Below, one piece after another: positions 49,501 to 60,965 of a DNA stretch of 64,000 nt; position 1 is the first letter of the stretch, and each line of letters starts with the position of its first letter. The notes below the pieces were generated by a model. That model did no database searches. It was not told the origin of the DNA and saw only the letters and a list, made by a program, of their open reading frames with translations. The position numbers were made by a program, and so were the translations under genes. Source of the DNA: Prunus persica (lineage: Eukaryota; Streptophyta; Magnoliopsida; Rosales; Rosaceae). Location: assembly GCF_000346465.2 (NCBI RefSeq), contig NC_034009.1:44376649-44440648 (forward strand). Reading direction: 5' to 3'.

Positions 49501-49565
49501 ACCACGAAACCATGAGATGGGCCCATCGTGGTGGCGTTACTCTTCGTACGTCTTGTATAAACCAT
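46542..49565 (-). pseudogene. gag-protease of the retrotransposon, four in-frame stops
   Basis: From ATG 49565 (MVYTRRTKSNATTMG) to TAA at 46542-46544 the same frame encodes gag and protease, about 1,008 codons. Four internal stops break it: TAG at 49230-49232, TAG at 49056-49058, TAA at 48432-48434 and TAG at 47601-47603. The gag core lies near 48,300-47,650 (FKGNSDPESHLRHFKSAMIL, LREAAQDWFHTLP, KPDESLRDYLKRF). A CxFHx4GHx4C zinc motif (CAFHGEHGHYTNNC) lies near 47,420. The protease has VDEGSAANIL, with DEG where DTG or DNG is usual, then GILGRPWI. Residues from 48,701 to 48,294 form a 204-base tandem duplication (RRPPTRSRANTRRQ / RRPPTCSRTNTRRQ). Comparison of the two copies shows that the TAA at 48432 replaces a CAA. 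Confidence 0.9.
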
Positions 49566-49623
49566 GGTTGTCAGAAAAAATGTGTGAAAGATGGATTTAG
49601 AGCACGCTTTGAATATATCTCGT

Positions 49624-49642
49624 GCTCTCAATGAAAGCACCA
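49624..49642 (-). promoter_or_regulatory. Primer-binding site of the retrotransposon
   Basis: Three bases after the 5' LTR the minus strand reads TGGTGCTTTCATTGAGAGC. The opening TGG pairs with the CCA end of a tRNA; I could not name the tRNA. Confidence 0.65.
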
Positions 49643-49645
49643 ATT

Positions 49646-50190
49646 TGTTTGTGCAAATAATCTCACGGGAGAATATTCGCCCAAGATTCCTTCGTCTTCT
49701 CCGCCTCTCTTTCTCCCTGCAAAACAGATCGGAGTAAAAGGACCACACCCGGGGGGTGTTGGCCAAAGGCCCTCCGATGCCTAAGTTAGGTAAGGGAATT
49801 CAAGGAAAACCGGGTGGCCGGAGCCGTGTGTGGTGGCCGGAGCCTTGTGTGAGAGAGAGAAAGAGAGGAGGTGGCTAGGGTCTCTGAGAAAATAATTTAT
49901 GCAGAGTTTGAGTAGGAATTTAGACGTACCTCATCCTTGTGTGTAACCAGGTATTTATAGTGGCCTTTGGAGAGGTAGGTGGGGTTGGTGTAGTTGGTGT
50001 GGTTGGTGGGGTTGGTGCATTTAGGGATTATGGATGAACCGAATCCCTAATTAAATTGGGGATCAAGTAACCCCCAATTTGATTAGGTAATTCCCAATTA
50101 GGTTAGGTAACTCCTAATTAGGTCAAATAATTCCCAAATTGATTGGCCTAATTAATTGACCTAGGGTTTTGGTTTAATTAGGTTCCCACA
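49646..50190 (-). repeat. 5' LTR of the retrotransposon (545 bp)
   Basis: Same length as the 3' LTR and identical apart from five bases. It is followed on the plus strand by the second copy of ATTTC. Confidence 0.97.
49951..49960 (-). promoter_or_regulatory. TATA box in the 5' LTR
   Basis: The minus strand reads CTATAAATAC, a strong TATA box in the direction of gag-pol, about 300 bases before the LTR end. Confidence 0.6.
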
Positions 50191-50575
50191 ATTTCATTGA
50201 TTAGATTTCAATAATAACTCACCAAATGACGATTCCTACTATATTATGATTTGATTTCAGCAAAAACTCACTAAATGATTCTTCCCATTATATTATGATG
50301 TTTCCCATACTTTGGACTCGATTCGAAATTTATTGGTTAAAGAAGTGGGATACATTACGTTTCTAAACTAAATGGGAGTGGTAGGAACATTGGATAGTTC
50401 ATTTGCTTAGATTTTAGTAAAAACTGACCAAATGAATCCTCGCACTATATCATGATGTTTCCGAAGTTTTGGGCTCGATTCGAAATCAATTGGTCAAAGA
50501 AGTGGGTCACATTAAGTATCTACACTAAACGGGAGTGGTAGGAACATTGCATAGTTCCTTTGATTGGATTAGTAA
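50191..50575 (+). repeat. Tandem repeat units, right of the LTR element
   Basis: About two more units of the array split by the retrotransposon. ACTCGATTCGAAATTTATTG recurs as GCTCGATTCGAAATCAATTG, and GGGAGTGGTAGGAACATTG and CTAAATGGGAGTGG/CTAAACGGGAGTGG occur in both. Unit length is roughly 170-200 bases. The right border fades near 50,580. Confidence 0.8.
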
Positions 50576-51226
50576 TAACTCACTAACTTAATTTTTTTTT
50601 CCGTTACCAATATATGAGTAACATAAAAAATACACAATGCATTGCAGTTTCTATTTAAGTCTAAAAAATACCGATACAAGAGTTACATAAAAATACAAAA
50701 TGTTGCATTTTGTAATCTATAAGTTTAAAAAAACTAATATAAGAGTAACATAAAAATACACACCACAAATGAAATATTGAAATTATGAAAACTAATTTGA
50801 GTGGCAATCCTTGTAATTTACGGGATTTATTAGCTGTAATTTGAGGTCCATTTATTGATCATTGACCTGATCCGTATCAAGTGAAATTAGATTACTATCT
50901 ATCAAAATAGTAAACTAACCAAAGCTCCCCCTAAAAAAAAACTAGGAAGAGAAACTTTTAATTTATTCCCCTAGTTTTTGTAAAATTTTCCAAGCCGCCA
51001 AATATTCAAACTCATGCGTAGTAACTTGTAGCCCAAGGCTCAAAAAAGAAAAAAGAAGTTAACGGTCAAAAAATCCAAAGAACAAGTTAGACGGTTATGG
51101 ACTGACCCTTCTCCTCTCTCCGCACTTCTCTCTCCGTTCTCCAAACAAAAAATCAAGAATTTCTCATTTTCAAGAACCCATAAACTGTTTGATCGAAGGT
51201 CGCTTAGGATATTCAATGCAATCAAC
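50576..51226. other. Intergenic and 5' leader of the small membrane protein
   Basis: AT-rich, with a direct repeat of AAGAGTTACATAAAAATACA (about 50,678) and AAGAGTAACATAAAAATACA (about 50,741). The last ~130 bases are CT-rich (CTTCTCCTCTCTCCGCACTT) and are probably the transcribed leader of the next gene. Confidence 0.45.
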
Positions 51227-51607
51227 ATGGGAGTTCACAGAACAATAAGCACATCAGGGCCTCTATGGGTTACCCGTGTTCTTCCCGGAGTCGTTTCAGC
51301 GGCAACGGTCGTCTTTCTGCGCATGTCAATCTCATCATTCTCATCACCAATTTGCAAGCCTATGATAGACCGAGTGGGTTTGATATCTTTTTTGCTAATA
51401 CTACTTGTACTCGCTGCGTTGCATGTTCTTGAACCCATTGGCCAACTTTCGAGACACCTCTTTGGGATCGAAACCCCAATTGGTTATGATCCCTTTGAAT
51501 CTTTAAAGAAGCATCTGCAGCCTGTGGGTTTGGGTGCTCTGGTTGTGGCGTTGTTTTTCTTGGGGAATTACCAGTCTTCCGTTCATGCCACCTATTGGGG
51601 GATTTAA
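51227..51607 (+). CDS. Small membrane protein of unknown function, 126 aa
   Basis: Single open frame with normal codon use, a CT-rich leader and an AT-rich 3' region, so it looks like a real intron-less gene. I do not recognise a family. Residues about 49-68 (VGLISFLLILLVLAALHVLE) and 97-114 (VGLGALVVALFFLGNY) are clear membrane segments; residues 20-32 are weaker. The loop between them has GIETPIGYDPFESLKKHLQP. The N-terminus (MGVHRTISTSGPLWVTRVLPG) is basic and could act as an organelle-targeting sequence, but this is a guess. A minus-strand frame over the same bases is a shadow. Confidence 0.55.
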   Translation: MGVHRTISTSGPLWVTRVLPGVVSAATVVFLRMSISSFSSPICKPMIDRVGLISFLLILLVLAALHVLEPIGQLSRHLFGIETPIGYDPFESLKKHLQPVGLGALVVALFFLGNYQSSVHATYWGI

Positions 51608-51809
51608 TTTGTTCAAGGCACCCACTAAGATTTGTGATTGTTGTACGTATTCTTCATTGTTGTAACTTGTAAGTAATGACATACTAGTGTTACTGAGGAA
51701 ATGGAAACACTTATTGTGTGAATTAAAAACTACAGTCTACATATAATTCATTATTATTTGCTCAATCAAGTGTCCTGTTTTCATAGACATTGATCATCCA
51801 TTTAGATAC

Positions 51810-51996
51810 ACGTTCGGTAAATCGCTGATCCGGAAGAGAGTAGGACGTGACTCAGGCTTCATACCAAAATTGAACCTTCAAAGAACAAGAGGAGGGAACA
51901 AGCAACCAGTGAAGCTGAAGAGGAATTAATCCCACAATATTTCTTCCTTTGAAAAGGTAGTTTCTTCCCTCTAATGATGAACATAATCTTGCTCTT
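51810..51996 (+). repeat. Segment duplicated at 61.7 kb
   Basis: Matches about 61,735-61,945 in the same orientation: GGTAAATCGCTGATCCGG versus GGTAAATCACTGATTCGG, then GGACGTGA, TTGAACCTTCAAAGAACAAG, AGGGAACAA, TTTGAAAAGGTAGTTTCTTC and CTCTAATGATGA. It does not look like coding sequence here. Confidence 0.7.
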
Positions 51997-52253
51997 CCAT
52001 TTGCCTCATCCCGTCTCTATGAAAAAACAATTCATGAATCGACATATGGGTACGTATATTTGTTTAATACAAAATTTAGATACAAGTAAAAAAGGAAATA
52101 GCTATTCTTTGATGAGTTAAAAAGTAAATAGTTAATAAATTAAATTAATGAAGCAGTACTGCACTTTATTTATAAAAAACCAACCCAGTAAGAGCACGCT
52201 CATGCAAAACCAAAGAGATTATTTTCAACACCAACTTAAGGGAGTCCACAAAG

Positions 52254-52548
52254 CCCAACCCCAAACCTAACTCTCTTTCGCGAGAGAGAGAGAGGCAGGA
52301 CTGGGCTCAGAAACTAGGCAACAGCTTCACTGATGCACCGTTGTCAAAGAAAAGCTCTGAATTTGGGGTAAAGGCGATGGTCGTCGACTTGGGAAGACAT
52401 TGATTGCCATGTTTAATTTTTTGGGTTATTTACTGTTTCACCCTTTAAAACGAATGCTCGGTCTTACTTTATTCTCTCTCTTCTCTCCCCTCCCCTCGCC
52501 AGACCCAACCCCAACCCCAAACCTAACTCTCTTTCGCGAGAGAGAGAT
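52254..52548 (+). repeat. Pair of 36-bp direct repeats, 256 bases apart
   Basis: CCCCAAACCTAACTCTCTTT followed by CGCGAGAGAGAG occurs at about 52,256-52,292 and again at about 52,512-52,547. Confidence 0.85.
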
Positions 52549-53867
52549 ATATATATATATATATATATATAGGGGGCGGATCCGTGGCACTATGTTTTCA
52601 ACACAAGTTTTGACACAAATTTCACACCTTTAGATTAACCCACAATCAATGGATGAGATTAAATATAAACTAATTCTTTCTTTTTTAAATTATTATAAAC
52701 TGAAATTCATTTGAATTAAATTCACCACTCTATTTTCTCTCTCTTCATTTATATTTTCACATTCTCCTATAAGAAAATTGCAATTGTGAGATGAAAAAAT
52801 CATTTATTTCCCATTGTGCCTTTTCGGGGAAATTTTTTCCTTCCCCATTCTCCTTCTCCTCCTCTTTCATCTGCAACCCAAACTTGAAACTATCCACCAA
52901 AAAATACTCAAACTTGAAGAGAAGAGTGTTCGTGAAGGTTTTTATGGTTCATATCATTTTTCTTAGAGCCTGAACATTACATTTTTAGCACATAGAGAAG
53001 AGAGTGGGAGTCAGGCTGAGTAAATTTTTATCAGACTTTACATGAATCTTCACATGCATCATGAATGCATGTATAAGATTTGTCTTCAAATGCTTCCTGA
53101 TTAAAATGATGATTAAGTGAAATCCCGAGAAATGATTAAGAGAAGCCCACTTTTACAAAACTATAATGCTCTGTGAATCTTTTTAATCTGTACATCTTAG
53201 AATATAGGTTTTCCATTAGAGATCACTGCGATTGAGGATGAGATTTTGGTGAATAGATACAAAATAAAGAGGATATCATAGCAAAAACAAAACAAAGATT
53301 ATTTTTATTTTTATACCAATCCAAACTGAGGATAATTGAATAAAATATTATAGCCCCAGCCAAAGAAATCAAAGGAAAAAGCTGAAGAAAAAGGGAACCT
53401 CATAAACCCATTCATGGCCGCCAATACAAAGCATATGTCTTTAGACTTTATATTGCTTGTTTTCAAGCAATTGAGAACAGAAACATGACAAAGCTTATAA
53501 ATCCGCCATCGGTGCTCTAAGACTTTCCATGTGATAGATAGATATGAGTTTTCTTTTTTGTTCTTTTTTTTAATTGAATTGTTTCTGAGGAGAATGAGAT
53601 TAATTACTGTTTATTGTGAATTTTATTGAGGAGAGAGAGTGATTTTTATTGGCACATTAAAGTTGCCTAGAAAAGTGGGAAATTTGACCAAAATTAATAG
53701 AAAAGTGAGGAATTTGACCAAAATTAATAGAAAAGTGAGGAGTTTAATATTTTATTATTCATTAATTTGTAAGTTAAATAGTGAAGTTACATGTAATCTT
53801 AACCGTTAAAAGTGCTTGCATTCAAAGGTTATAAAATTGTGTAAAAACTTGTTTAAAAAACATAGTG

Positions 53868-56552
53868 TGTAACACCCCGACTCCAAATTAAATGTTTATT
53901 TTAATCGATTTAAATAAAATTACGAATTTACCCTTGGGGTAGGGGTAAATTGGTCACTTTCTTCTTTGGAAGGATTTTGGGACCGTGGATGGTATTTTTG
54001 AGTAGGTGGTTCTGAGACGAATTCGTAGACATGCGGTAGGCTTGAATCAGAATTGTAACGAAAAAGTTACGGGCAAAATAGTACCAGTGGTAAGACTGTA
54101 ATTATTTCAAAAAGTGTTAGAGTAAAAATCAGATTTTTCCAGTTTTATCCCTCTCTCTCTCTTTCTCCCGATTCTCCTCTCCCGCGTCGTCCCTCCTCCT
54201 CCTTCGACTGCAAACGCACGGCCACAGTCACAGGCCACAGCCAGCTGTGAGACCGGACCCGAAACCTCCGGCCAGACCTCGCCGACGTTCCCCGACCCAC
54301 CTCCAGCCGTCAGCCACCGCCACGTCGTAGGAAAACACGAATTTCAGGTCGGTTTTCGTCTGAAATTCCAGTCACTCGTTCTCTCTCCTCCGACCACTAT
54401 TTCAGACGGGTGAAGTATGGTTTCTCATCCATTTTTTGAGTTCTAGCTGATGGTTGTATATGTTTGGATTGATTTGCTGGGTAGGATTGGATTTTGAAAA
54501 TCTAAGTTTTGGCCGGATTTCAAAATGAAATTCTGGCCAGTTGCCGCTCAAATTGGACCTTCCCGTAGTTGAATGAAATGATCCTGACCTCGAGTAGGAG
54601 CTAGGGTAGGAAGGGTGAGCTCGGGTGTGGAGTTTTTCCGTCGCCGGAATTACTCTACACACCCACGCGCTGCCGGCGCGTGTGGCGGCGCGTGGGCGAG
54701 GCTGGTGAAGCTATAAATTAACCCGATGAGATCCTTAGGTTATCACGAGCGCATAGGAATTCGCGGATCTTAATTCGGATGTCGTTTGACTCTCGAACGG
54801 ATTTTCGCATATTGTGCATTATCCGGGTTCGATAGGTTCCGACCATTAGATCTTTCCCGAATGAGAATATGTTGTTCTAGGTATTTCTAGGACCGTATGG
54901 GACTTCACGAATTCTGAATCGGAGCCCCAGATGTTCCGATTCAATAATGCAAAGTTTGCGGGTTAGCGATAACTGTAAAATCGTGAACGATTCCTAAACT
55001 TGTAATCGGACCTTAGGATACCTTCTTCAACATGCACGTATGGGGAATTTGGGGAGTTAAGCATTTAATTTGTGATTTCCGCTTTGACGTAATTTTATAT
55101 TAATTAACGGTTCGTATCTCGAAATAGGTGTTTCGACTGCACGTACGCAGCAAGCCGGACCCTCACGTGGTCAGGCAACGAGGGAATACTTGTGAGTGGA
55201 CTTTGTTTTCAATCATATGCATGGTTTTAATTGATGAAAGATTTTGCATAATGTTTTAATGGCTTATGGATTAGATATATTATATTCATGAGTTGATTTT
55301 GATGGTTGTATAGCACTTGGCAATATATTGTGAGTTTGGCATTTTGGGTTTTTGAGAGTGCATTTTATATGGATTGTGGGGAAGTATATTTATATATTCT
55401 CTATAGACGAGATACTTGGGTTGTTGGAGGGTGATGTGGAAGAATGTGAGTTTGGAGAGAAGTTGTGTGATTACACTATGTAAGTACCTTCCCCAGTTAC
55501 TAGTCTCACTCGCGGCGTTGGATGTTCCGGCGTGTGAGACACTTTCCATATGCGGCGTTGGATGTTCCGGCGTATGGAAAGACTTTGTATAATGTTTAGG
55601 GTCATCACCATGGCGTTGGATGTTCCGGTGTGTGATGATCCAGTCTGCGCGCGTAGGACATAGTTTGGGAGCTACACATGGCGTTGGATGTTCCGGTGTG
55701 GGAGCTTTGGAGTTTCGTCCCCCGGTTGGACCGCTCATCCCTAGACGCAGGATAGCACCTGGAAATCCTGTGAACTAGTCAAACGATCCCCCAGTTGGAT
55801 TGTTTTCCCCGGTACCTAGGTGGTGTGATGAGAATATCGTATAGCTATTTATAGTTATATTTTTTTATATAGGTATATTTATATGTATATGTATAGTTGA
55901 GTGTGTAAGGAATTAGAGTTTGTTTAGTAGTTTGACAGGAGTTGTAAGATTGAGAGAGTGGGATTCTTTTTGAAAGAGATAACTGGTGTTTTTAGAAGAG
56001 TTTTAATGAATCATGTTTTGAGTAATTAACTATTGAATTGTGAACCTGCATGACTTGAGCATTATTTTTACATGGTGGGGTTATTATATTGTTTTTAACT
56101 GCAAATCTGATTTTTTGTCAACTCACATGTTTTCTGTTTTGCGCCCCCCCAGCCAGTAGTCGCTCCAGGAAGCGTGCAAGTGGTGTACGAAGCTCAAACT
56201 GTGCATCTTTCTAGTTAGGATCTGAGTAATTTCTTCTACTCAACTGTTCTTGTAATCTAAATTCAGTAGATGCTCTGTATTGCCCATGATAGATTTTACT
56301 TGTGAGGCCGGAGGCCACTTTAGTATGACTTGTAGATTTGTGAAAGCATGCTGCTGGTTGAGATTATTATATTGTGTGTATGTTGCAGGTTGAGTAATTT
56401 TTGTTGGGATTGCTTAAATTACAGGGGACACTTTGCCAAAATTTTGGTAGAAAGTCTCGATTTCTTAGTAGGTGGGCCCGGCATCGGGATGATGTCGGAA
56501 TAAAGACGGGATCCGCTTCGGTCTTCGCGAAATTCCAGGGCGGGTCCTGTCA
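53868..56552 (+). mobile_element. Solo LTR, 2,685 bp, probably Ty3/gypsy
   Basis: Starts TGTAACACCCCG and ends GGGTCCTGTCA, within a perfect 5-base duplication TAGTG (53,863-53,867 and 56,553-56,557). There is no internal region, so the rest of the element was lost by LTR-LTR recombination. Long LTRs opening with TGTAACACCCC are usual in chromovirus-type plant elements, so I favour that group. It carries a hairpin array at 55.5-55.7 kb. Strand is chosen by the TG...CA reading and the TGTAACACCCC start. Confidence 0.85.
55503..55706 (+). repeat. Four hairpins with a conserved loop and different stems, inside the solo LTR
   Basis: The core GCGTTGGATGTTCCGG occurs at 55,515, 55,555, 55,613 and 55,681. 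Each core is enclosed by a different inverted pair: GTCTCAC/GTGAGAC (55,503 and 55,534), CTTTCCATA/TATGGAAAG (55,542 and 55,573), TCATCAC/GTGATGA (55,602 and 55,632), and a weaker AGCT-CAC/GTG-AGCT (55,670 and 55,703). The stems differ in sequence but each pairs with itself, as expected for a structured RNA or DNA element. Two related motifs (CCCCGGTTGGACCGCTCATC and CCCCAGTTGGATTGTTTTCC) follow. Confidence 0.85.
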
Positions 56553-56860
56553 TAGTGCCATAGATCCGCCCCCACATATATATATATATAAAGAAATAAG
56601 ATGAGGGAGGGGGTGGGTTGGGGTGCGATGGAGGTTGGGTTCGGGATGGGAAAGAAGAGAAGGGCAAAGGGATAGAGGGATAGAGAAGTGATAATACAAA
56701 GAGCTAAAATTACTAGAATGACATGCCACGTTAGCACACTTTACGATTTTGTGAATGGAAATGGACGAAAGTGGTAAAGTGAGAAAATTTCAGTTTAAGA
56801 GGGTAAAGTGAGACCAAGCGTCCGTTTCGGGGGTAAAACAGTAAATAAGCCTAATTTTTT

Positions 56861-57862
56861 CTTTCAGTTATGTAATTTTTAAAGATTCGATTATTTTAAA
56901 ACTAAAAAAAAATTCAATTTTTAATTCAATAGTGAATCATGTGCCTAACATGTGACTTTTTAAACAGAGATTTGGATGGAAATTGCCAAAAACTGACGGT
57001 ATGGGCTAAATTGGAGATAAAATTTAGTGTAAGGGCTAAATTGGTAGAAAAAAATTTCACGATGGACGTTTAGACAAGCGTGACGTGATAGTTCATAGTG
57101 GTTTTTGGTAGATAACTTCTAAAAACAGAAGCATTATTGAAATATACCTACGTAAGCGTATAATACAAGTATTAAACGGGAAAATGCCAACCTAATTTAA
57201 TGGAGAGAAATGTACATAATCTTTCCAAATTTAACGTAAATGATAATTAGGGATTCTTTTGGAATCCAAAAGGTGCAACAAATTAAAATTTGAGCTTAAT
57301 TAGGTAACAAGTTGATGAGTTATATCTTTTTTTTTTTTTTGGTCGAAATGATGAGTTGTATCTAGTCATGGGGTTTTAAGAAGGAAAAAAAAGGTATTTT
57401 ATTATTTATTATTTTATTTATTTTATATAGAAAAATAAGGTGATGAGTTGGATGTAAGAAAAAATTAATTTAAAGAGGAAAAGCTAAATTTACTATTTAA
57501 AAAAATGGATGTTACAATGGCGACAAATTTGGGAGGATTACGTAATTGATGCTGTCATCGGAGTTTAAGTTTGAAACGCACACTAGGCTAGGGAGACAAA
57601 AGGGATTTGACAAATGACTTTAATTTGATCTGTTTTGAGGTGGCATGATGAATTGTTAACTTTCTGGAGAACGAAAGAAAACGTTTCAAGTAAGTTGGAT
57701 ACCATGTAAGCATGGTTTTGGATTAGACTAAAGCGCAATTGCATATTATTCTTCCTGTCGCAAGCAATTACGTTCCCATTCTTCCCTCCGGTACAGTAAA
57801 GCCAGTCAAGAATCGCCGCCTCAACTGTGGAAGCAGGTGACCCCAATCCAATCCAATCCTAC
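56861..57862. other. Intergenic, upstream of the reductase
   Basis: AT-rich spacer and promoter region. A 60-base segment near 57,123-57,187 is related to the tandem repeat found downstream of the reductase gene at 59.9-60.1 kb. No other gene is seen. Confidence 0.5.
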
Positions 57863-57870
57863 TATAAATA
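57863..57870 (+). promoter_or_regulatory. TATA box of the reductase gene
   Basis: TATAAATA lies 77 bases before the ATG at 57940, preceded by CCAATCCAATCC (CAAT-like). Transcription should start near 57,895. Confidence 0.65.
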
Positions 57871-57939
57871 CGACCGTCTCCGGTACCCAGCAGCAGACAA
57901 GAAAAAGAGAATCATTGAGGCCTGAGAGAAATAATAATC

Positions 57940-59428
<1,489 letters not shown>

Positions 59429-59892
59429 ATCATCAAATCAAAGTTAGTTCTTGTATGATCTCTACTTGTTAATTCTTCAGTGTTGTTGTTTTTGTGCCTT
59501 CTTCTTATATAGCCTATGGCTAGTTCTGCTTGTAATTCTCTGTCCGTCCTTTGAGAAAGTAAGGGTCAGGTTGGTTTGGTGGGATTCCTCAAGCATATTA
59601 TTGTTTGCATCGGCCACAGTAATTTGTTTAAGAAATGTAGCAGGGCCGATCCATTGATATTGGAGGCCCTGGACAGAAATAAAAATTGAGGTCTTTTATC
59701 TTCAATATTTACCTTATTTTGAACAAAAATTAAAATAAAATTTCAAATTTAAGTTTGTTAATTTATACAAAAGAGGACTACTACATGAAAAGTTAAAAAA
59801 AAGGCCCACATAAATTAAGAATAAAGCCCAAAATGCATCAGTTCTACACATAAAATCTTGTATTTTACTGAGCTTTTAAGACGTATACGGAA
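59429..59892. other. Reductase 3' untranslated region and spacer
   Basis: No gene. The stretch GCAGGGCCGATCCATTGATA to GGAGGCCCTGGAC (about 59,641-59,672) resembles a transposon end but has no partner found. Confidence 0.4.
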
Positions 59893-60118
59893 AATAAAAG
59901 TATTATTGAAAAATACATAAGTACGTGTATAATACGAGTATTAAGTGGAAAAATATTAAATTCTTTATACGGATAACAACTCTGGAAAAGTAAAAAATCA
60001 AAAGGAAGTATTATTTAAAAATACATACATATGTGTATAATACGAGTATTAAACGAGAAAATACTAAATTCTTTATATGGATAATAACTCTGGAAAAGTA
60101 AAAAATAAAAAAGGGACA
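59893..60118 (+). repeat. Tandem duplication, unit about 108 bp
   Basis: Two copies share GTATTATT, GTGTATAATACGAGTATTAA, ACTAAATTCTTTATA/TTAAATTCTTTATA and ACTCTGGAAAAGTAAAAAAT. A diverged third copy (TATAATACAAGTATTAAACG) lies upstream of the reductase gene near 57,160. Confidence 0.85.
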
Positions 60119-60590
60119 ATAGAGACTCGGATGATGGCCTAATATTAATGGATAATGCTCTAAACTACTCTTATCTATAAACAAAAATTAGGAAAAAAAT
60201 ATTTTATATATAAAAAAAAATAGGACCCCAATATGTATTTAAAGAGTATAGCCGCGCGGCTATACCCTTTGTTAAAAAGTTTTTTAAAAAAGGACCCATG
60301 TATAGCCAATGGCTCTACTTGAATATAATATATTTAAAAAGTATCGCCGCACAGCTATACTATTTCCCACCTACCGCTTAAAACTAAGGGGACCCTTTTG
60401 GGAAAAAAAAAACAAAAAACAAAGGTATAGCCGTTCGGCTAAATTATTAATTTGAATATATTATATTTCAACAGTATAGCCACATATTAAAAATAATAAT
60501 AAAGAAAAACCGAAACTCACCTCCTCAAGTGCCCAGCATCTCCATACGTGGAGCTTTGGAGATGGAATTATTTCCACTTGTGGAGCTGGG
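60119..60590. repeat. AT-rich block with repeated TATAGCCG palindromes
   Basis: A perfect 20-base palindrome GTATAGCCGCGCGGCTATAC lies at 60,246-60,265. Degenerate copies follow: GTATCGCCGCACAGCTATAC near 60,340, GTATAGCCGTTCGGCTAAAT near 60,425 and GTATAGCCACATAT near 60,473. They are separated by similar TTGAATATAATATATTT spacers, so the block is an irregular repeat of about 90 bases. Confidence 0.75.
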
Positions 60591-60599
60591 AGTTGGACT

Positions 60600-60765
60600 A
60601 CACTGAATCATTTCCACTATCAAATTCTAAAACACAGATACCTGTGTTATACACATCTGGTAAATCACCAATTCGCTAACACATTTAGAACCATACGTCA
60701 GGTTCTCTGCATCATCTTCTTCTTCATCCTGACCTTCAGAAAAAGCCTCGGAAACGAATACCATT
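60600..60765 (-). pseudogene. First-exon-like fragment of a small acidic protein family
   Basis: The minus strand from ATG 60765 reads MVFVSEAFSEGQDEEEDDAE and ends ...SELVIYQM, clearly related to the first exon at 63,124-63,016 (MVLASEDMSEGQDEEEDDAE ... IELVIHQT). No matching following exon was found here, so I treat it as a fragment. Confidence 0.45.
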
Positions 60766-60965
60766 CTCTCAATTGAGCCCAAATTTTATAGGCAAATTAC
60801 AGAAGGAGAGGTGGGCAGATTCGAGCACATCCCAACTAAGTCGCCTTTCTCCCAATTTTATAGAAGAAGGGAGTGGGAGCATTTTTACTCACCACTTTAA
60901 CCAATGTGTATTCTCAGCACTCTTTTCAATACTTGACACGTGTCCATTCATATAACCATGGTTCC

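Larger units (their letters stand above)
40162..50190 (-). mobile_element. Full-length Ty3/gypsy (Tat-like) LTR retrotransposon, 10,029 bp, defective
   Basis: Two 545-bp LTRs, a primer site, a polypurine tract and a 5-base target duplication define the element, transcribed on the minus strand. Order from its 5' end: LTR, gag-protease, reverse transcriptase with RNase H, a second archaeal-type RNase H, truncated integrase, 97-bp repeats, antisense gene, LTR. The double RNase H and the antisense reading frame are traits of the Tat lineage. The LTRs differ at 5 of 545 positions (about 0.9%), indicating recent insertion, while gag has four in-frame stops and the integrase lacks most of its core. 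It must have moved with proteins from another copy, or been broken quickly after insertion. Confidence 0.95.
52572..56573. mobile_element. Non-coding TIR element (about 1.3 kb of its own) split by a solo LTR
   Basis: The left end GGGGGCGGATCCGTGGCACT and the right end read on the minus strand, GGGGGCGGATCTATGGCACT, match. With the solo LTR removed the similarity continues through ATGTTTT, ACAAGTTTT and ACACAA for about 60 bases. It sits in a (TA)n tract. It has no transposase frame, so it is a MITE-like or deleted element; the superfamily is unclear. Confidence 0.75.
52412..56860. repeat. Outer inverted repeat enclosing two nested elements
   Basis: The left arm from 52,412 (TTATTTACTGTTTCACCCTT, GCTCGGTCTTACTTTA) matches, inverted, the right arm ending near 56,860 (minus strand TTATTTACTGTTTTACCCCC, GCTTGGTCTCACTTTA). 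CT-rich and CCCAACCCC-rich stretches also mirror each other. Between the arms lie a TA microsatellite, a TIR element and a solo LTR. Confidence 0.6.
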
